Shown: positions 1 to 8,266, numbered from the stretch's first letter. The stretch: DNA of 17,146 nucleotides from Pseudomonadota bacterium (GCA_023424215.1 JAFAEC010000097.1:1-17146), one strand, 5' to 3'. Program-made: numbers and translations. The notes: generated by a model from the sequence alone, not told the origin.

Positions 1-30
1 CCGTCAGACTCGGCGCGCGCCGCCTCTAGA

Positions 31-516
31 TCAGAGGCCCTTGGGGTTCGGGCCGAACCGGTTGTCGCCGGGCTGGCTGTCGGTAAGGCCGATCCAGAGC
101 AGGAAGCCGAGTCCCACGAGGAAGATCAGCGCGAACAGGCCGAAGGCCGGGCCCATCAGGGCCATGATGGCGGCGGGGTCCTCGTTCTCAAGGGCCGAGG
201 CGTTCATGAAGGCGCTGACCCCCATCATGCTGAAGGCGATGATCGAGCCGACGATTCCGACGGCGTAGGGGATCGCCGCCAGCCAGCCCGTGTGCCCCAT
301 GTCGTGAAGGCGCTTCACGGTGATGGCAAGGTTCGGCCAGATCAGCAGGATGCCGATGATGGCGCCGATCAGCGGCAGCCACCCCGCCACCACTCCGGCG
401 CCGAAGCAGATCAGCCACCCGATCCAGAAGTGCGAGCGCCTGATGCGGCCCTCGAACGACAAGAACAGGTGCTTCCAGTCGAAGCCTGGCGCCTGGGTTG
501 AAGAATCCATGGTCAT
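31..516 (-). CDS. DUF805 family inner-membrane protein
   Basis: Predicted 161-residue integral membrane protein of the DUF805 family, whose biochemical role is unknown. The family signature KRLHDMGHTGW is at residues 68-78, and the C-terminal DNRFGPNP segment (151-158) is also typical. About four hydrophobic segments are seen, near residues 31-47, 49-66, 78-98 and 120-143, the second and third flanking the signature. A longer reading frame extends upstream, but I chose the ATG at 516 because GGGAGGG lies 7 nt before it and the protein then starts where family members do. A second ATG two codons later is less well spaced. The gene is transcribed away from the GTA tail genes, so it is not obviously part of that module. 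Family assignment is firm; function is not. Confidence 0.88.
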   Translation of the reverse strand: MTMDSSTQAPGFDWKHLFLSFEGRIRRSHFWIGWLICFGAGVVAGWLPLIGAIIGILLIWPNLAITVKRLHDMGHTGWLAAIPYAVGIVGSIIAFSMMGVSAFMNASALENEDPAAIMALMGPAFGLFALIFLVGLGFLLWIGLTDSQPGDNRFGPNPKGL

Positions 517-551
517 GCAGCAGCCCTCCCTGACACGCGGTTGCGGGTGGA

Positions 552-580
552 AGCATGGCCGAACATTGGTCGCCCTACAA
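552..580 (-). promoter_or_regulatory. Possible promoter of the DUF805 gene
   Basis: Read on the minus strand, TTGTAG (575-580) lies 17 nt before CATGCT (552-557), about 35 nt upstream of the DUF805 start. The spacing is canonical but only half of each hexamer matches consensus, so this is a weak call. Confidence 0.25.
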
Positions 581-639
581 GGGAATCGGCCGGGCGTGTT
601 CGCCTGGGCCGCGGGCGGCTCGCTTCGCGAGGAGACGGG

Positions 640-1263
640 ATGAGCTTCCACGAGGTCAGGCTGCCGGCGCGGCTCGCGTTCGGGTCGACCGGCGGCGTCG
701 AACGGCGGACGGAGATTGTCACCCTGGCGTCGGGGTTCGAGCGGCGGTCGACGCCCTGGGCCGAGGGGCGACGGCGCTATCTGATCGGGGCCAACCTGAG
801 GTCGCTGGCCGACATGGCGACCCTGACCGCCTTCTTCGAGGCGCGCCGGGGGCGGCTGTACGGCTTCCGGTTCCGGGACTTCGTGGACTTCCGGTCGTGC
901 GCGCCTGGCGACACGCCGTCCGCCAGCGACCAGCCTCTCGGCGAGGGCGACGGAGCGCGCACGTCCTTCCAACTGGTCAAGTTCTACGGCGACGGCGAGG
1001 AGGGTCTGAAGCGCCGGATCGTCAAGCCGGTGGCGGAGACGGTGCGGGTGGCGGTCGGCGGCGTGGAGACCGCAGCCTTCTCCATCGATGCGACAAGCGG
1101 AATGGTGACGCTGGAGACGGCCCCGGCGGCCGGGGTCCCGGTCTCCGCCGGCTTCGAGTTCGATGTGCCGGTCCGGTTCGACGCCGACCGGATCGAGGCG
1201 ACCCTGGAGAGCTTCGAGGCCGGGCGAATGGCGGCCGTGCCGCTGATCGAGATCCGGGTCTGA
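640..1263 (+). CDS. GTA/phage distal tail protein, DUF2460 (GTA g12-like)
   Basis: 207-residue protein of the DUF2460/TIGR02217 family. In the R. capsulatus gene transfer agent this position (g12) encodes the distal tail protein joining tail tube to baseplate hub. Seen here: an N-terminal SFHEVRLP segment, GSTGG with an R-rich strand, and the hallmark stretch RRYLIG...LTAFFEARRGRLYGFRFRDFVDF at residues 45-84. The second half is beta-rich and ends in LIEIRV, as is usual. The ATG at 640 was chosen because AGGAG lies just upstream and the protein then begins like its relatives; a longer frame from a TTG near 541 has no such support. It is the first gene of a four-gene tail-tip run and is followed by g13 after 2 nt. 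A small hairpin at 619-631 covers part of its ribosome binding site. Confidence 0.9.
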   Translation: MSFHEVRLPARLAFGSTGGVERRTEIVTLASGFERRSTPWAEGRRRYLIGANLRSLADMATLTAFFEARRGRLYGFRFRDFVDFRSCAPGDTPSASDQPLGEGDGARTSFQLVKFYGDGEEGLKRRIVKPVAETVRVAVGGVETAAFSIDATSGMVTLETAPAAGVPVSAGFEFDVPVRFDADRIEATLESFEAGRMAAVPLIEIRV

Positions 1264-1265
1264 TC

Positions 1266-1919
1266 ATGCGCCATGTGCCTGAGGAACTGGCCGCCCGCAT
1301 CGAGAGCGGGGCGGCGACGTTGTGCCATGTCTGGATTCTGACCCGGCGGGACGGCGCCGTGATGGGGTTCACCGACCACGACCGGGATCTGGAGGTCGAC
1401 GGGGTCGCCTGCCGGGCGGCGTCGGGCTGGACCGCAGGCTCGGCCGAGGGCGGGATCGGCGGGGCCTGCGGGACCCTGTCCGCCGCGGGCGCCCTGGACG
1501 ACGAGGCGCTGCGCGCGGAGGACATCGAGGCCGGACTGTACGACGCGGCCGAGCTGGCGGTCTGGCGGGTGGACTGGCGGCGGCCGGACCTGGGGGTGCG
1601 ACTGCAGCAGGCGCGACTGGCGCGCATCCGCTGCGAAGGCGACCGTTTCGTCGCCGAACTGGAGGGGCCGCTGGCGGCCCTCGAGCGCGTCGTCGGGCGA
1701 ACCTGCGGTCGCGACTGCGACGCGGCGCTGGGGGACGAGCGCTGCCGGGTCGATCTGGCGGCCTTTCCCGGTGCGACCTGTGACCGGCGGTGGGCGACCT
1801 GCACGAACGTCTTCGGCAATGGCGCGAACTTCCAGGGCTTTCCCGACGTGCCGGGAGACGACTTCCTCACCGCGATGCCGGTGCAGGGTGGTCGGAACGA
1901 CGGAGGCAGCCGGCGATGA
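1266..1919 (+). CDS. GTA/phage hub protein, DUF2163 (GTA g13-like), internally shortened
   Basis: 217-residue member of the DUF2163/TIGR02218 family; in R. capsulatus GTA this is the baseplate hub (g13). The N-terminal domain is well preserved: GAATLCHVW near residue 15, GFTDHDRDL at 34-42, LDDEALRAEDIEAGLYD near 77-93, and CGRDCDAALGDERC at 147-160. The extreme C-terminus is also typical: CDRRWATCTNVF, then NFQGFPDVPGDDF (188-200). As I recall the family, most members are near 290 residues and carry roughly 75 residues of beta-rich sequence between the ALGD..C segment and the GCD...TC segment. Here the two are separated by only about 11 residues, with the frame kept. The start follows the g12 stop by 2 nt, and the stop overlaps the next start (ATGA), so translation is probably coupled. 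Family is firm; whether the short form works is unknown. Confidence 0.87.
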   Translation: MRHVPEELAARIESGAATLCHVWILTRRDGAVMGFTDHDRDLEVDGVACRAASGWTAGSAEGGIGGACGTLSAAGALDDEALRAEDIEAGLYDAAELAVWRVDWRRPDLGVRLQQARLARIRCEGDRFVAELEGPLAALERVVGRTCGRDCDAALGDERCRVDLAAFPGATCDRRWATCTNVFGNGANFQGFPDVPGDDFLTAMPVQGGRNDGGSRR

Positions 1920-2368
1920 GAAGCGCGATCCTGAAGGCCGCGCGCGGCTGGATCGGCACTCCGTACCGGCATCAGGCAAGCGTCAGGGGGCAGGGGGCCG
2001 ACTGTCTTGGCCTGGTCCGCGGTGTCTGGCGGGAGGTGATCGGTCCCGAGCCGGAAGCGCCGCCGCCCTATGCGCCTGACTGGGCCGAGGTCGGCGGAGA
2101 GGAAACCCTGTGGGCCGCCGCGCGGCGATGGCTCCGGGAGATACCCGCAGATCGGGCCAGACCCGGCGACGTGCTCCTGTTCCGCATGGCTCCCGGGTGT
2201 CCTGCGAAGCACTGCGCCATCCTCAGCGAGGCGGCGGTCGCGAACGAGGCGCGAATGATCCACGCCTACTGGGGTCGGGCGGTGGTCGAGAGCTGGCTGG
2301 GCGAGTGGTGGCGGCGCCGGCTGGCGGCCGCCTTTACCTGGCCCTGCAACGACGGCGGAGGTGGCTGA
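1916..2368 (+). CDS. GTA/phage NlpC/P60 cell-wall peptidase (GTA g14-like)
   Basis: 150-residue NlpC/P60-type cysteine peptidase (TIGR02219-like), expected to cut peptidoglycan cross-links when the particle's tail tip meets a recipient cell. The likely catalytic Cys is C30 in GADCLGLV, the His is H99 in KHCAIL, and the third polar residue is H116 in MIHAYW, in the usual order and spacing. No signal peptide is seen, as expected for a component assembled into a particle in the cytoplasm. ATG overlaps the g13 stop by 4 nt, with GGAGG 9 nt upstream. It is followed directly, with zero gap, by g15. All three catalytic positions are intact, so the enzyme looks functional. Confidence 0.92.
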   Translation: MRSAILKAARGWIGTPYRHQASVRGQGADCLGLVRGVWREVIGPEPEAPPPYAPDWAEVGGEETLWAAARRWLREIPADRARPGDVLLFRMAPGCPAKHCAILSEAAVANEARMIHAYWGRAVVESWLGEWWRRRLAAAFTWPCNDGGGG

Positions 2369-5300
2369 ATGGCGCAGATGGTGCTGGGGGCCGTCGGCGG
2401 CGCGATCGGCGGACCGCTGGGAGCGAGCGTCGGGGCCATGCTCGGCGGCATGGTCGACAGCGCGGCGATCGCGGCCCTCGAGCCGCCCCGCCAGCGCGGA
2501 CCGAGGCTGGCGGAACTGAAGGTGCAGGGAACGGCGGAAGGCGCGCCGCTGCCCTGCGTGTTCGGACGGGCCAGAGTCGCCGGCCAGGTGATATGGGCCG
2601 CGCGCTTTCTGGAAAGCCGCCGCACCTCGACGGGCGGCAAGGGAGGGCCGCGGACGGTCGAATACGGCTACTCGCTGAGCTTCGCTGTCGCACTGTGCGA
2701 GGGGGAGATCGACGGCGTCGGGCGGATCTGGGCCGACGGCCAGCCGATGGACCTCTCCGGCATTGCAATGCGGGTGCACAGAGGCGGACCCGACCAGACG
2801 CCGGACCCGCTGATCGAGTCGATCGAGGGTCAGGCTCCGGCCTATCGGGGCACGGCCTATGTGGTGTTCGAAGACCTTCCTCTCGGCCCCTATGGCAACC
2901 GTGCGCCGCAACTGGCCTTCGAGGTGTTTCGACGCCCCCGGAGCGCCGAACCGCGGCTCGAGGATCGGCTCGAAGGCGTCTGTCTGATCCCGGGGGCCGG
3001 CGAGTTCGTGCTGGCGACCGAACCCGTCATGCGCCGCGAGGGGCTGACCCGCACCCGGGTGGAGAACCTGCATGCAGGCGACGGACGGCCCGACCTGATC
3101 GTCTCGCTGGACCAGCTGCAGGCGCAGTGTCCCGGGCTGAAGCGGGTCAGTCTGGTGATCGGCTGGTTCGGCACGGATCTGCGCGCCGCGGAGTGCCAGG
3201 TCCGGCCGGGCGTCGAACGGCGGGACAAGCCCACCGAGCCGCAGGCGTGGTCGGTGGCCGGACTGGATCGTCAGGCGGCCCACCTGATCTCCCGCAGCGG
3301 CGGAGGCCCGGCCTATGGGGGGACGCCCTCCGACGAGAGCGTGCGTCAGGCCGTGGCCGAGCTGAAGAGCCGCGGGCTGGAGGTGACGCTCTATCCCTTC
3401 GTGTTCATGGACATCGCGCCGGGAAACGCCCTGCCGGATCCCTACGGGGGGACGGAGCAGGCGTCATATCCCTGGCGAGGCCGGGTGCGTGGGCGGGACG
3501 GCGCGGAGGCTCCCGGTGATGTGGCCGCCATGTTCGGGACGGCGGAGGGTTGGGGCTTGCGGCGGCTGGCGCTGCACTACGCCCGGATCGCATCGGAGGC
3601 GGGCGTGGACGGGCTGCTGATCGGCTCCGAGATGCGCGGCCTCACCCTGACCCGCGACGCGGACGACGGCTTTCCCGCGGTCGGCGGGTTCCGGGCGCTG
3701 GCGGCCGAGTGCCGCGCCGTCGCCGGGCCCGCGGTCCGGCTGTCCTACGCCGCCGACTGGTCGGAGTACGCCGGCCTCCGCGAGGGCGGCGAGGTGAGGT
3801 TCCACCTCGATCCCCTGTGGGCGGATCCGGCGATCGATTACGTGGCCGTCGACTGGTATCCCCCGCTGGGGGACTGGAGGTCGGGCGATGGCGGCCTGGA
3901 CGCCGCCGCGTACGACGGGCCGGACGATCCGGCCTACCTCGCGGCCCAGCTCGCCGGCGGCGAAGGCTGGGCCTGGTGGTACGCTTGCGGGGAGGACGCC
4001 GCGGCCCAGGTGCGGACCCCGATCGTCGACACGGCCCACAGCGAGGACTGGGTGTTCCGGGTCAAGGACATCGCCGGCTGGTGGAGCAATTGGCATTATG
4101 ACCGTCCGGGCGGGGTGCGCATGGGTCAGCCGACGGCGTGGGTTCCCGGCCTGAAGCCGGTTCGCCTGACCGAATTCGGTTGCGCCGCGGTCGATCGAGG
4201 CGGCAACGCGCCCAATCTGTTCCTCGATCCGAAGAGCGCCGAGAGCGCGCTGCCCCCGAGTTCGACGGGCGCGCGCGACGACCGGATGCAGCGCCGGGCG
4301 CTGGAGGCCGTGCTGGCGCACTTCGCGGCGAACAATCCCGTTTCGCCGGTCTACGGAGGTCCGATGCTGGCCGCCGCCGACGCCTGGTGCTGGGACGCCC
4401 GGCCGTGGCCTGCCTTCCCCGGGCGCGCGGATGTCTGGGCCGACGCGTCGGCCTGGCGCACCGGCCACTGGCTGAACGGCCGACTGGCGGGAGATGCGGA
4501 CGACCTGATCGCGGCCATCCTGCGACGCGGCGGATTGACGAGCGATATGTTCGAGGTGGCGGGGACCCCCGGTGGGGTCTCCGGTTATGTGATCGATCGC
4601 CCGATGCGGACGCGCGACGCCCTCGCGCCCCTGGTCCAGGCACTGGAGCTGACGCTGTCGGAGCGGGGCGGGCGGGTGACGGTGCGAGGCGAGGAGGCGT
4701 CGGCAATATCGCTGGCCTCCGACGGACTGGCCTTGCCCGACGAGGGGAGCGGCGTTCGGGCCACGCGGAAACTCGAGACGCCGCCGGCCATAGTGCGGGT
4801 GCGCTTCATCGATGGCGACCGCGAATACCGGACCGGCGCCGAGAGCGTCCGGAACGCAGGCGAGGGCGATGGGCTGGACCTCGATTTGCCGGCTGTATGC
4901 TCGGGCGCGACCGCCCGGAGAGCCGCCGCCCGGGCGCTCGGGGTGGCGGGCGGCGAGACGCTCACGCTCCACCCCGGGCCGCTGGACGCCCTGCGGCTGG
5001 AGGCCGGCGACGTCGTCTCCGTTGATCTGCGCGCCGGCGACTGGCGGGTGACCAGGATGGACCTCGACGAAACGCCATCGGCCGTACTCGAGCCCGTGGT
5101 CCGCCCTCTCGCGGAGCGGGACGATGGATCTCCCGCCGCGCCGGAGCCCGTCGCGACGACCGGAGCGCCCTTCTTCCGCTTCATCGAGCCGCCTCCGCTC
5201 CCTGGGGCCGAAGCCGACCACCGACCGCTGGCGGTGGTGGCTGCCGACCCGTGGACGGCGATGCAAGTGCTGGCCGGTCCGGCGGCGGACGCGCTGACGA

Positions 5301-6079
5301 TGCGGGTAGAGGTGGAAGAGCCAGCCGCGGTCGGCCGGCTGACTGAGCCGCTGGCGCCCGGCGTCCGACACCGCTGGGACCATGCCAACGCCCTGTTCCT
5401 CCGGATCGAAGGCCGGGCGCCGCAAAGCCGATCCGCGGACGCGATCCTCGCCGGCGCGAACGCCTTGCTCGTCGAGGCCGGAGAAGGGGAGTGGGAGCTG
5501 GTCCAGTTCCGCTGGGCCGAATTGGTCGGCGGGGACGTGTGGCGGTTGTCGGGCCTGTTGCGGGGGCAGCAGGGGACGGCGGCCGCGGGCGCCCCCGCGG
5601 ACGCCCTCTGCGTGATGCTGGATGCGCAGCCGCAGCGGGTGGACTCGCCGCCGGCCGAGCGGGATCTGCCGCTGGTCTGGCGAGCCGGTCCGCTCGGGCT
5701 CCCGGCCGGCGGGCCGCGTTTCGGCCAGGCGGTGTGGGCGGCGAGGGGCGCTGGGGCGCGACCCTGGAGCCCCGCTCACGTCCGCGCCGCGGCCCGGATG
5801 GACGGCGGCTTCGATCTCAGCTGGATCGCTCGGCATCGCCTCGACGGCGACCGGTGGTCGGGAGAGCCGCCCCTGGCGGATCCGCTCAGGTTCAGGGTGC
5901 GGGTTCTGGGCGTCGGGGGCGAGATGCGCTTGTTTGAGGTGGCCGGAACCCAGGCCCTCTACCCGGCTGCCGAGGTCGCCGCCGATTTTCCGGATGGCCC
6001 GGACGGGGCCCGCTTCGCTGTCAGCCAGTGGGGCGAAGCCTGGGGCTGGGGGCTGGAATCAGAAGCGCGCCCGGGGTGA
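2369..6079 (+). CDS. GTA megatron / tail host-specificity protein with TIM-barrel domain (GTA g15-like)
   Basis: 1236-residue protein matching GTA g15, the very large baseplate protein thought to contact and breach the recipient envelope. In order: a Gly/Ala-rich amphipathic start (residues 1-27), a hub-like N-terminal part up to about 330, a glycoside-hydrolase-like TIM barrel (PF13547 type) from roughly 390 to 720, then a phage-tail_3-type region and beta-rich C-terminal domains ending in QWGEAWGWGLESEA. In the barrel, E421 (IGSEMRGLT) and E602 (LTEFGCAAVDRG) lie at positions where retaining glycosidases often carry acid/base and nucleophile; VDWYPPLGDW at 494-503 is another conserved strand. 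The ATG directly follows the g14 stop, with GGAGG about 9 nt upstream. The reading frame is uninterrupted along its whole length, which argues against decay. Last gene of the tail module. Confidence 0.93.
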   Translation: MAQMVLGAVGGAIGGPLGASVGAMLGGMVDSAAIAALEPPRQRGPRLAELKVQGTAEGAPLPCVFGRARVAGQVIWAARFLESRRTSTGGKGGPRTVEYGYSLSFAVALCEGEIDGVGRIWADGQPMDLSGIAMRVHRGGPDQTPDPLIESIEGQAPAYRGTAYVVFEDLPLGPYGNRAPQLAFEVFRRPRSAEPRLEDRLEGVCLIPGAGEFVLATEPVMRREGLTRTRVENLHAGDGRPDLIVSLDQLQAQCPGLKRVSLVIGWFGTDLRAAECQVRPGVERRDKPTEPQAWSVAGLDRQAAHLISRSGGGPAYGGTPSDESVRQAVAELKSRGLEVTLYPFVFMDIAPGNALPDPYGGTEQASYPWRGRVRGRDGAEAPGDVAAMFGTAEGWGLRRLALHYARIASEAGVDGLLIGSEMRGLTLTRDADDGFPAVGGFRALAAECRAVAGPAVRLSYAADWSEYAGLREGGEVRFHLDPLWADPAIDYVAVDWYPPLGDWRSGDGGLDAAAYDGPDDPAYLAAQLAGGEGWAWWYACGEDAAAQVRTPIVDTAHSEDWVFRVKDIAGWWSNWHYDRPGGVRMGQPTAWVPGLKPVRLTEFGCAAVDRGGNAPNLFLDPKSAESALPPSSTGARDDRMQRRALEAVLAHFAANNPVSPVYGGPMLAAADAWCWDARPWPAFPGRADVWADASAWRTGHWLNGRLAGDADDLIAAILRRGGLTSDMFEVAGTPGGVSGYVIDRPMRTRDALAPLVQALELTLSERGGRVTVRGEEASAISLASDGLALPDEGSGVRATRKLETPPAIVRVRFIDGDREYRTGAESVRNAGEGDGLDLDLPAVCSGATARRAAARALGVAGGETLTLHPGPLDALRLEAGDVVSVDLRAGDWRVTRMDLDETPSAVLEPVVRPLAERDDGSPAAPEPVATTGAPFFRFIEPPPLPGAEADHRPLAVVAADPWTAMQVLAGPAADALTMRVEVEEPAAVGRLTEPLAPGVRHRWDHANALFLRIEGRAPQSRSADAILAGANALLVEAGEGEWELVQFRWAELVGGDVWRLSGLLRGQQGTAAAGAPADALCVMLDAQPQRVDSPPAERDLPLVWRAGPLGLPAGGPRFGQAVWAARGAGARPWSPAHVRAAARMDGGFDLSWIARHRLDGDRWSGEPPLADPLRFRVRVLGVGGEMRLFEVAGTQALYPAAEVAADFPDGPDGARFAVSQWGEAWGWGLESEARPG

Positions 6080-6095
6080 ACGTGTCGCGGCGCCT

Positions 6096-6122
6096 TTGCG
6101 GAACGGCGGCGATGCCCTAACT
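6096..6122 (+). promoter_or_regulatory. Possible promoter of the DnaJ-like gene
   Basis: In the 90-nt gap after g15, TTGCGG (6096-6101) is followed by CCTAAC near 6116-6121, vaguely like the Caulobacter housekeeping pattern TTGACGS-N10-14-GCTANAWC. The fit is poor at several positions. Confidence 0.2.
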
Positions 6123-6169
6123 GAAAGCTCTGTGATGGACGGGCGGCGGCCCAACGGAGCGACATTCGA

Positions 6170-7081
6170 GTGGCGGGCGATCCCTACAAGGAACTCGGCG
6201 TAGCCCGGGGCGCGAGCCAGGACGAAATCAAGAAGGCGTTCCGCAAGCTCGCCAAGGATCTCCACCCTGACAAGAACCCCGGGGACAAGGCGGCGGAGGA
6301 CCGGTTCAAGCGGGTGACGGCCGCCTTCGACCTGCTCGGGGACGCCGAGAAGCGGGCCAAGTTCGATCGCGGCGAGATCGACGCGGAAGGGCGCGAGCAG
6401 TTTCGCGGCTTCGGCGGCCCCCGCGGCGGCGGAGGCGGTTTCGGCCAGAGCCCGTTCGGAGCCGGCGGCGCGCGGGGCGGTTTCGAGAACATCGACCTGG
6501 ACGACATCCTCGGGGGAATGTTCGGCGGCGGCGCCCGTCCTGGCCGCGGCGGCTTCAGCGCACGGGGCCCGGATGTCAGGGCGACGCTGGAGATCAGCCT
6601 GGAGGATTCGATCAGCGGGGCCACCCGGCGCATCCAGTTCTCGGACGGACGGATGCTGGACGTCGCCATTCCGAAGGGCGCGGCGGACGGGCAGGTCATT
6701 CGCCTGAAAGGACAGGGCGCTCCCGGGCGAGGCGGCGAGAACGGCGACGCGCTGATCGAACTGCGGCTGGCGCCGCATCCGGTCTTCAGCCGCGACGGCG
6801 CGGATCTCAGCATGGACCTGCCGGTCGCCCTGGCGGACGCCTTGCTGGGCGGCAAGACGCCGGTCAGGACGCCCGAGGGCACGGTCAGCGTGACGATCCC
6901 GAAGGGCTCGAGTTCGGGCAAGATTCTGCGGCTCAAGGGACGGGGCGCCTATGCAGGCGGCAAGCGCGGCGATCTCCTGGCCCGTCTGATGATCGTCCTG
7001 CCCGAGGACGACGACCCGGCCCTCAACAAATGGGCCCAGAACGTGCGCGACAAGGGGCCGATCAGGCCGTTCCGCGACTGA
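6170..7081 (+). CDS. DnaJ-class (CbpA-like, type II) co-chaperone
   Basis: 303-residue J-domain protein. Residues 4-70 form the J domain with the HPD motif at 32-34, which stimulates the Hsp70 (DnaK) ATPase. A Gly/Phe-rich linker covers about 78-128. Two C-terminal substrate-binding beta domains follow, with the repeated motif IPKGAADGQVIRLKGQG and later IPKGSSSGKILRLKGRG. The cysteine-rich zinc finger of true DnaJ is absent, so this is a type II (CbpA/DnaJ2) protein rather than the main DnaJ. The start is GTG at 6170, with GGAG about 10 nt upstream; the next residues AGDPYKELGV match the family N-terminus. The stop overlaps the serC start (TGATG), so the two are probably translated from one message although their functions are unrelated. 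Confidence 0.92.
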   Translation: MAGDPYKELGVARGASQDEIKKAFRKLAKDLHPDKNPGDKAAEDRFKRVTAAFDLLGDAEKRAKFDRGEIDAEGREQFRGFGGPRGGGGGFGQSPFGAGGARGGFENIDLDDILGGMFGGGARPGRGGFSARGPDVRATLEISLEDSISGATRRIQFSDGRMLDVAIPKGAADGQVIRLKGQGAPGRGGENGDALIELRLAPHPVFSRDGADLSMDLPVALADALLGGKTPVRTPEGTVSVTIPKGSSSGKILRLKGRGAYAGGKRGDLLARLMIVLPEDDDPALNKWAQNVRDKGPIRPFRD

Positions 7082-8232
7082 TGGCCAACCGACCGAACCT
7101 GAAGCCGGCGCGGCCGTGGTTCTCTTCCGGACCGACGGCGAAGCGGCCGGGATGGTCGAGCCAGAGCCTGCCGCACGAACTTCTCGGGCGGGGCATCCGG
7201 GCCCCGGAGGTGGTGGCGCGGTTCGCTCACGGGCTGCGGCTCACGCGCGATTTGCTGCAGGTCCCCCCCGACTGGCAGGTGGTCTACGTGCCGGGGTCCG
7301 ATACGGGGGCGGTCGAGGCGGCACTGTGGTCCATGCTGGGCGAGCGGCCCGTACAGGTGCTCGCCTTCGAGAACTTCGGCCAGGTCTGGGCGACGGACAT
7401 TCGCGATCATCTGGGTCTCGACCCGGAGGTGCTGACGGCGCCCTACGGCGAATTTCCCGACGTGTCGCGCGTCGACCCCGCCAAGGATCTGGTCCTGCCG
7501 TGGAACGGCACGACCTCCGGCGTGCGCGTACCGGGCGGAGACTGGATCGCGGCGGACCGCGAGGGACTGGTGATCTGCGACGCCACCTCCGCCGCCTTCG
7601 CCATGCCGTTGCCCTGGGACCGGCTGGACGTGGTCACCTTCAGCTTCCAGAAGGCCCTCGGCGGCGAGGCGGGGCTGGGCGTGGCGGCGTTGTCGCCCCG
7701 GGCGGTGGCGCGGCTGGACCGCTATGCACCGCTCCGGCCTGTGCCCAAGGTGCTGCGCCTGCGAGACGCCAACGGCTTTGACCGGACCCTGGCGACCGGA
7801 TCGATGATCAACACCTTCTCGGTCTGGACCATCGAGGACTGGATCGACGCCGTGGAGTGGGGTCTCGCCGCCGGCGGCCTCGAGGCGCTGATCGCGCGGA
7901 CCGACGCGAATGCGGCCGCCCTTGACGCCTGGGTCCGACGGACCGGCTGGATCGATTATCTGGCCAGCGACGCGGCCGTTCGCTCGACCACCTCGGTGTG
8001 CCTGAAGATCGTCGACCCCCGCGTCGCCGCCATGGACGAGCCGGCGCGACAGCGGCTGGTCCGGCGCATGAAGGCGCTGGTCGAGGAGGAAGGCGCGGCC
8101 TTCGATATCGAGAGCCACCGCAACGCCCCGGCAGGCCTGCGCATCTGGTGCGGCTGCACGGTCGACACGGCCGACATCGAGGCGCTGACGCCGTGGCTCG
8201 ACTGGGCGTTCGACGCGGCGATGGCCGAATAA
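7081..8232 (+). CDS. serC: Phosphoserine aminotransferase
   Basis: 383-residue PLP enzyme that converts 3-phosphohydroxypyruvate and glutamate to phosphoserine and 2-oxoglutarate in serine biosynthesis; it can also act in pyridoxine synthesis. It belongs to the Methanosarcina-type SerC group (TIGR01365) usual in alphaproteobacteria, recognised from KPARPWFSSGPTAKRPGW at residues 8-25. The PLP lysine is probably K191 in FSFQKALGGEAGLGV. Asp in VICDATSAAF is the expected cofactor-contacting aspartate. The ATG overlaps the stop of the DnaJ-like gene. The usual partner serA (phosphoglycerate dehydrogenase) does not follow; purA does. A short hairpin at 8233-8246 (TCCCG/CGGGA) comes right after the stop but has no T tract. 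Confidence 0.94.
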   Translation: MANRPNLKPARPWFSSGPTAKRPGWSSQSLPHELLGRGIRAPEVVARFAHGLRLTRDLLQVPPDWQVVYVPGSDTGAVEAALWSMLGERPVQVLAFENFGQVWATDIRDHLGLDPEVLTAPYGEFPDVSRVDPAKDLVLPWNGTTSGVRVPGGDWIAADREGLVICDATSAAFAMPLPWDRLDVVTFSFQKALGGEAGLGVAALSPRAVARLDRYAPLRPVPKVLRLRDANGFDRTLATGSMINTFSVWTIEDWIDAVEWGLAAGGLEALIARTDANAAALDAWVRRTGWIDYLASDAAVRSTTSVCLKIVDPRVAAMDEPARQRLVRRMKALVEEEGAAFDIESHRNAPAGLRIWCGCTVDTADIEALTPWLDWAFDAAMAE

Positions 8233-8266
8233 TCCCGACGCCGGGAGGACACCCGACGATTCCGCC

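Noticed and set aside
1..30. GC palindrome GGCGCGCGCC downstream of the DUF805 gene as a terminator
   Set aside because: Short, no T tract, and cut off by the window edge; simple GC-rich composition explains it.
541..640. N-terminal extension of g12 to an upstream TTG
   Set aside because: The extra 33 residues are basic and unlike the family; AGGAG before the ATG at 640 is much better placed.
1022..3283. Minus-strand 753-codon open frame across the GTA genes
   Set aside because: Arg/Pro/Ser-rich shadow of g12-g15 on the opposite strand; no domain or ribosome binding site.
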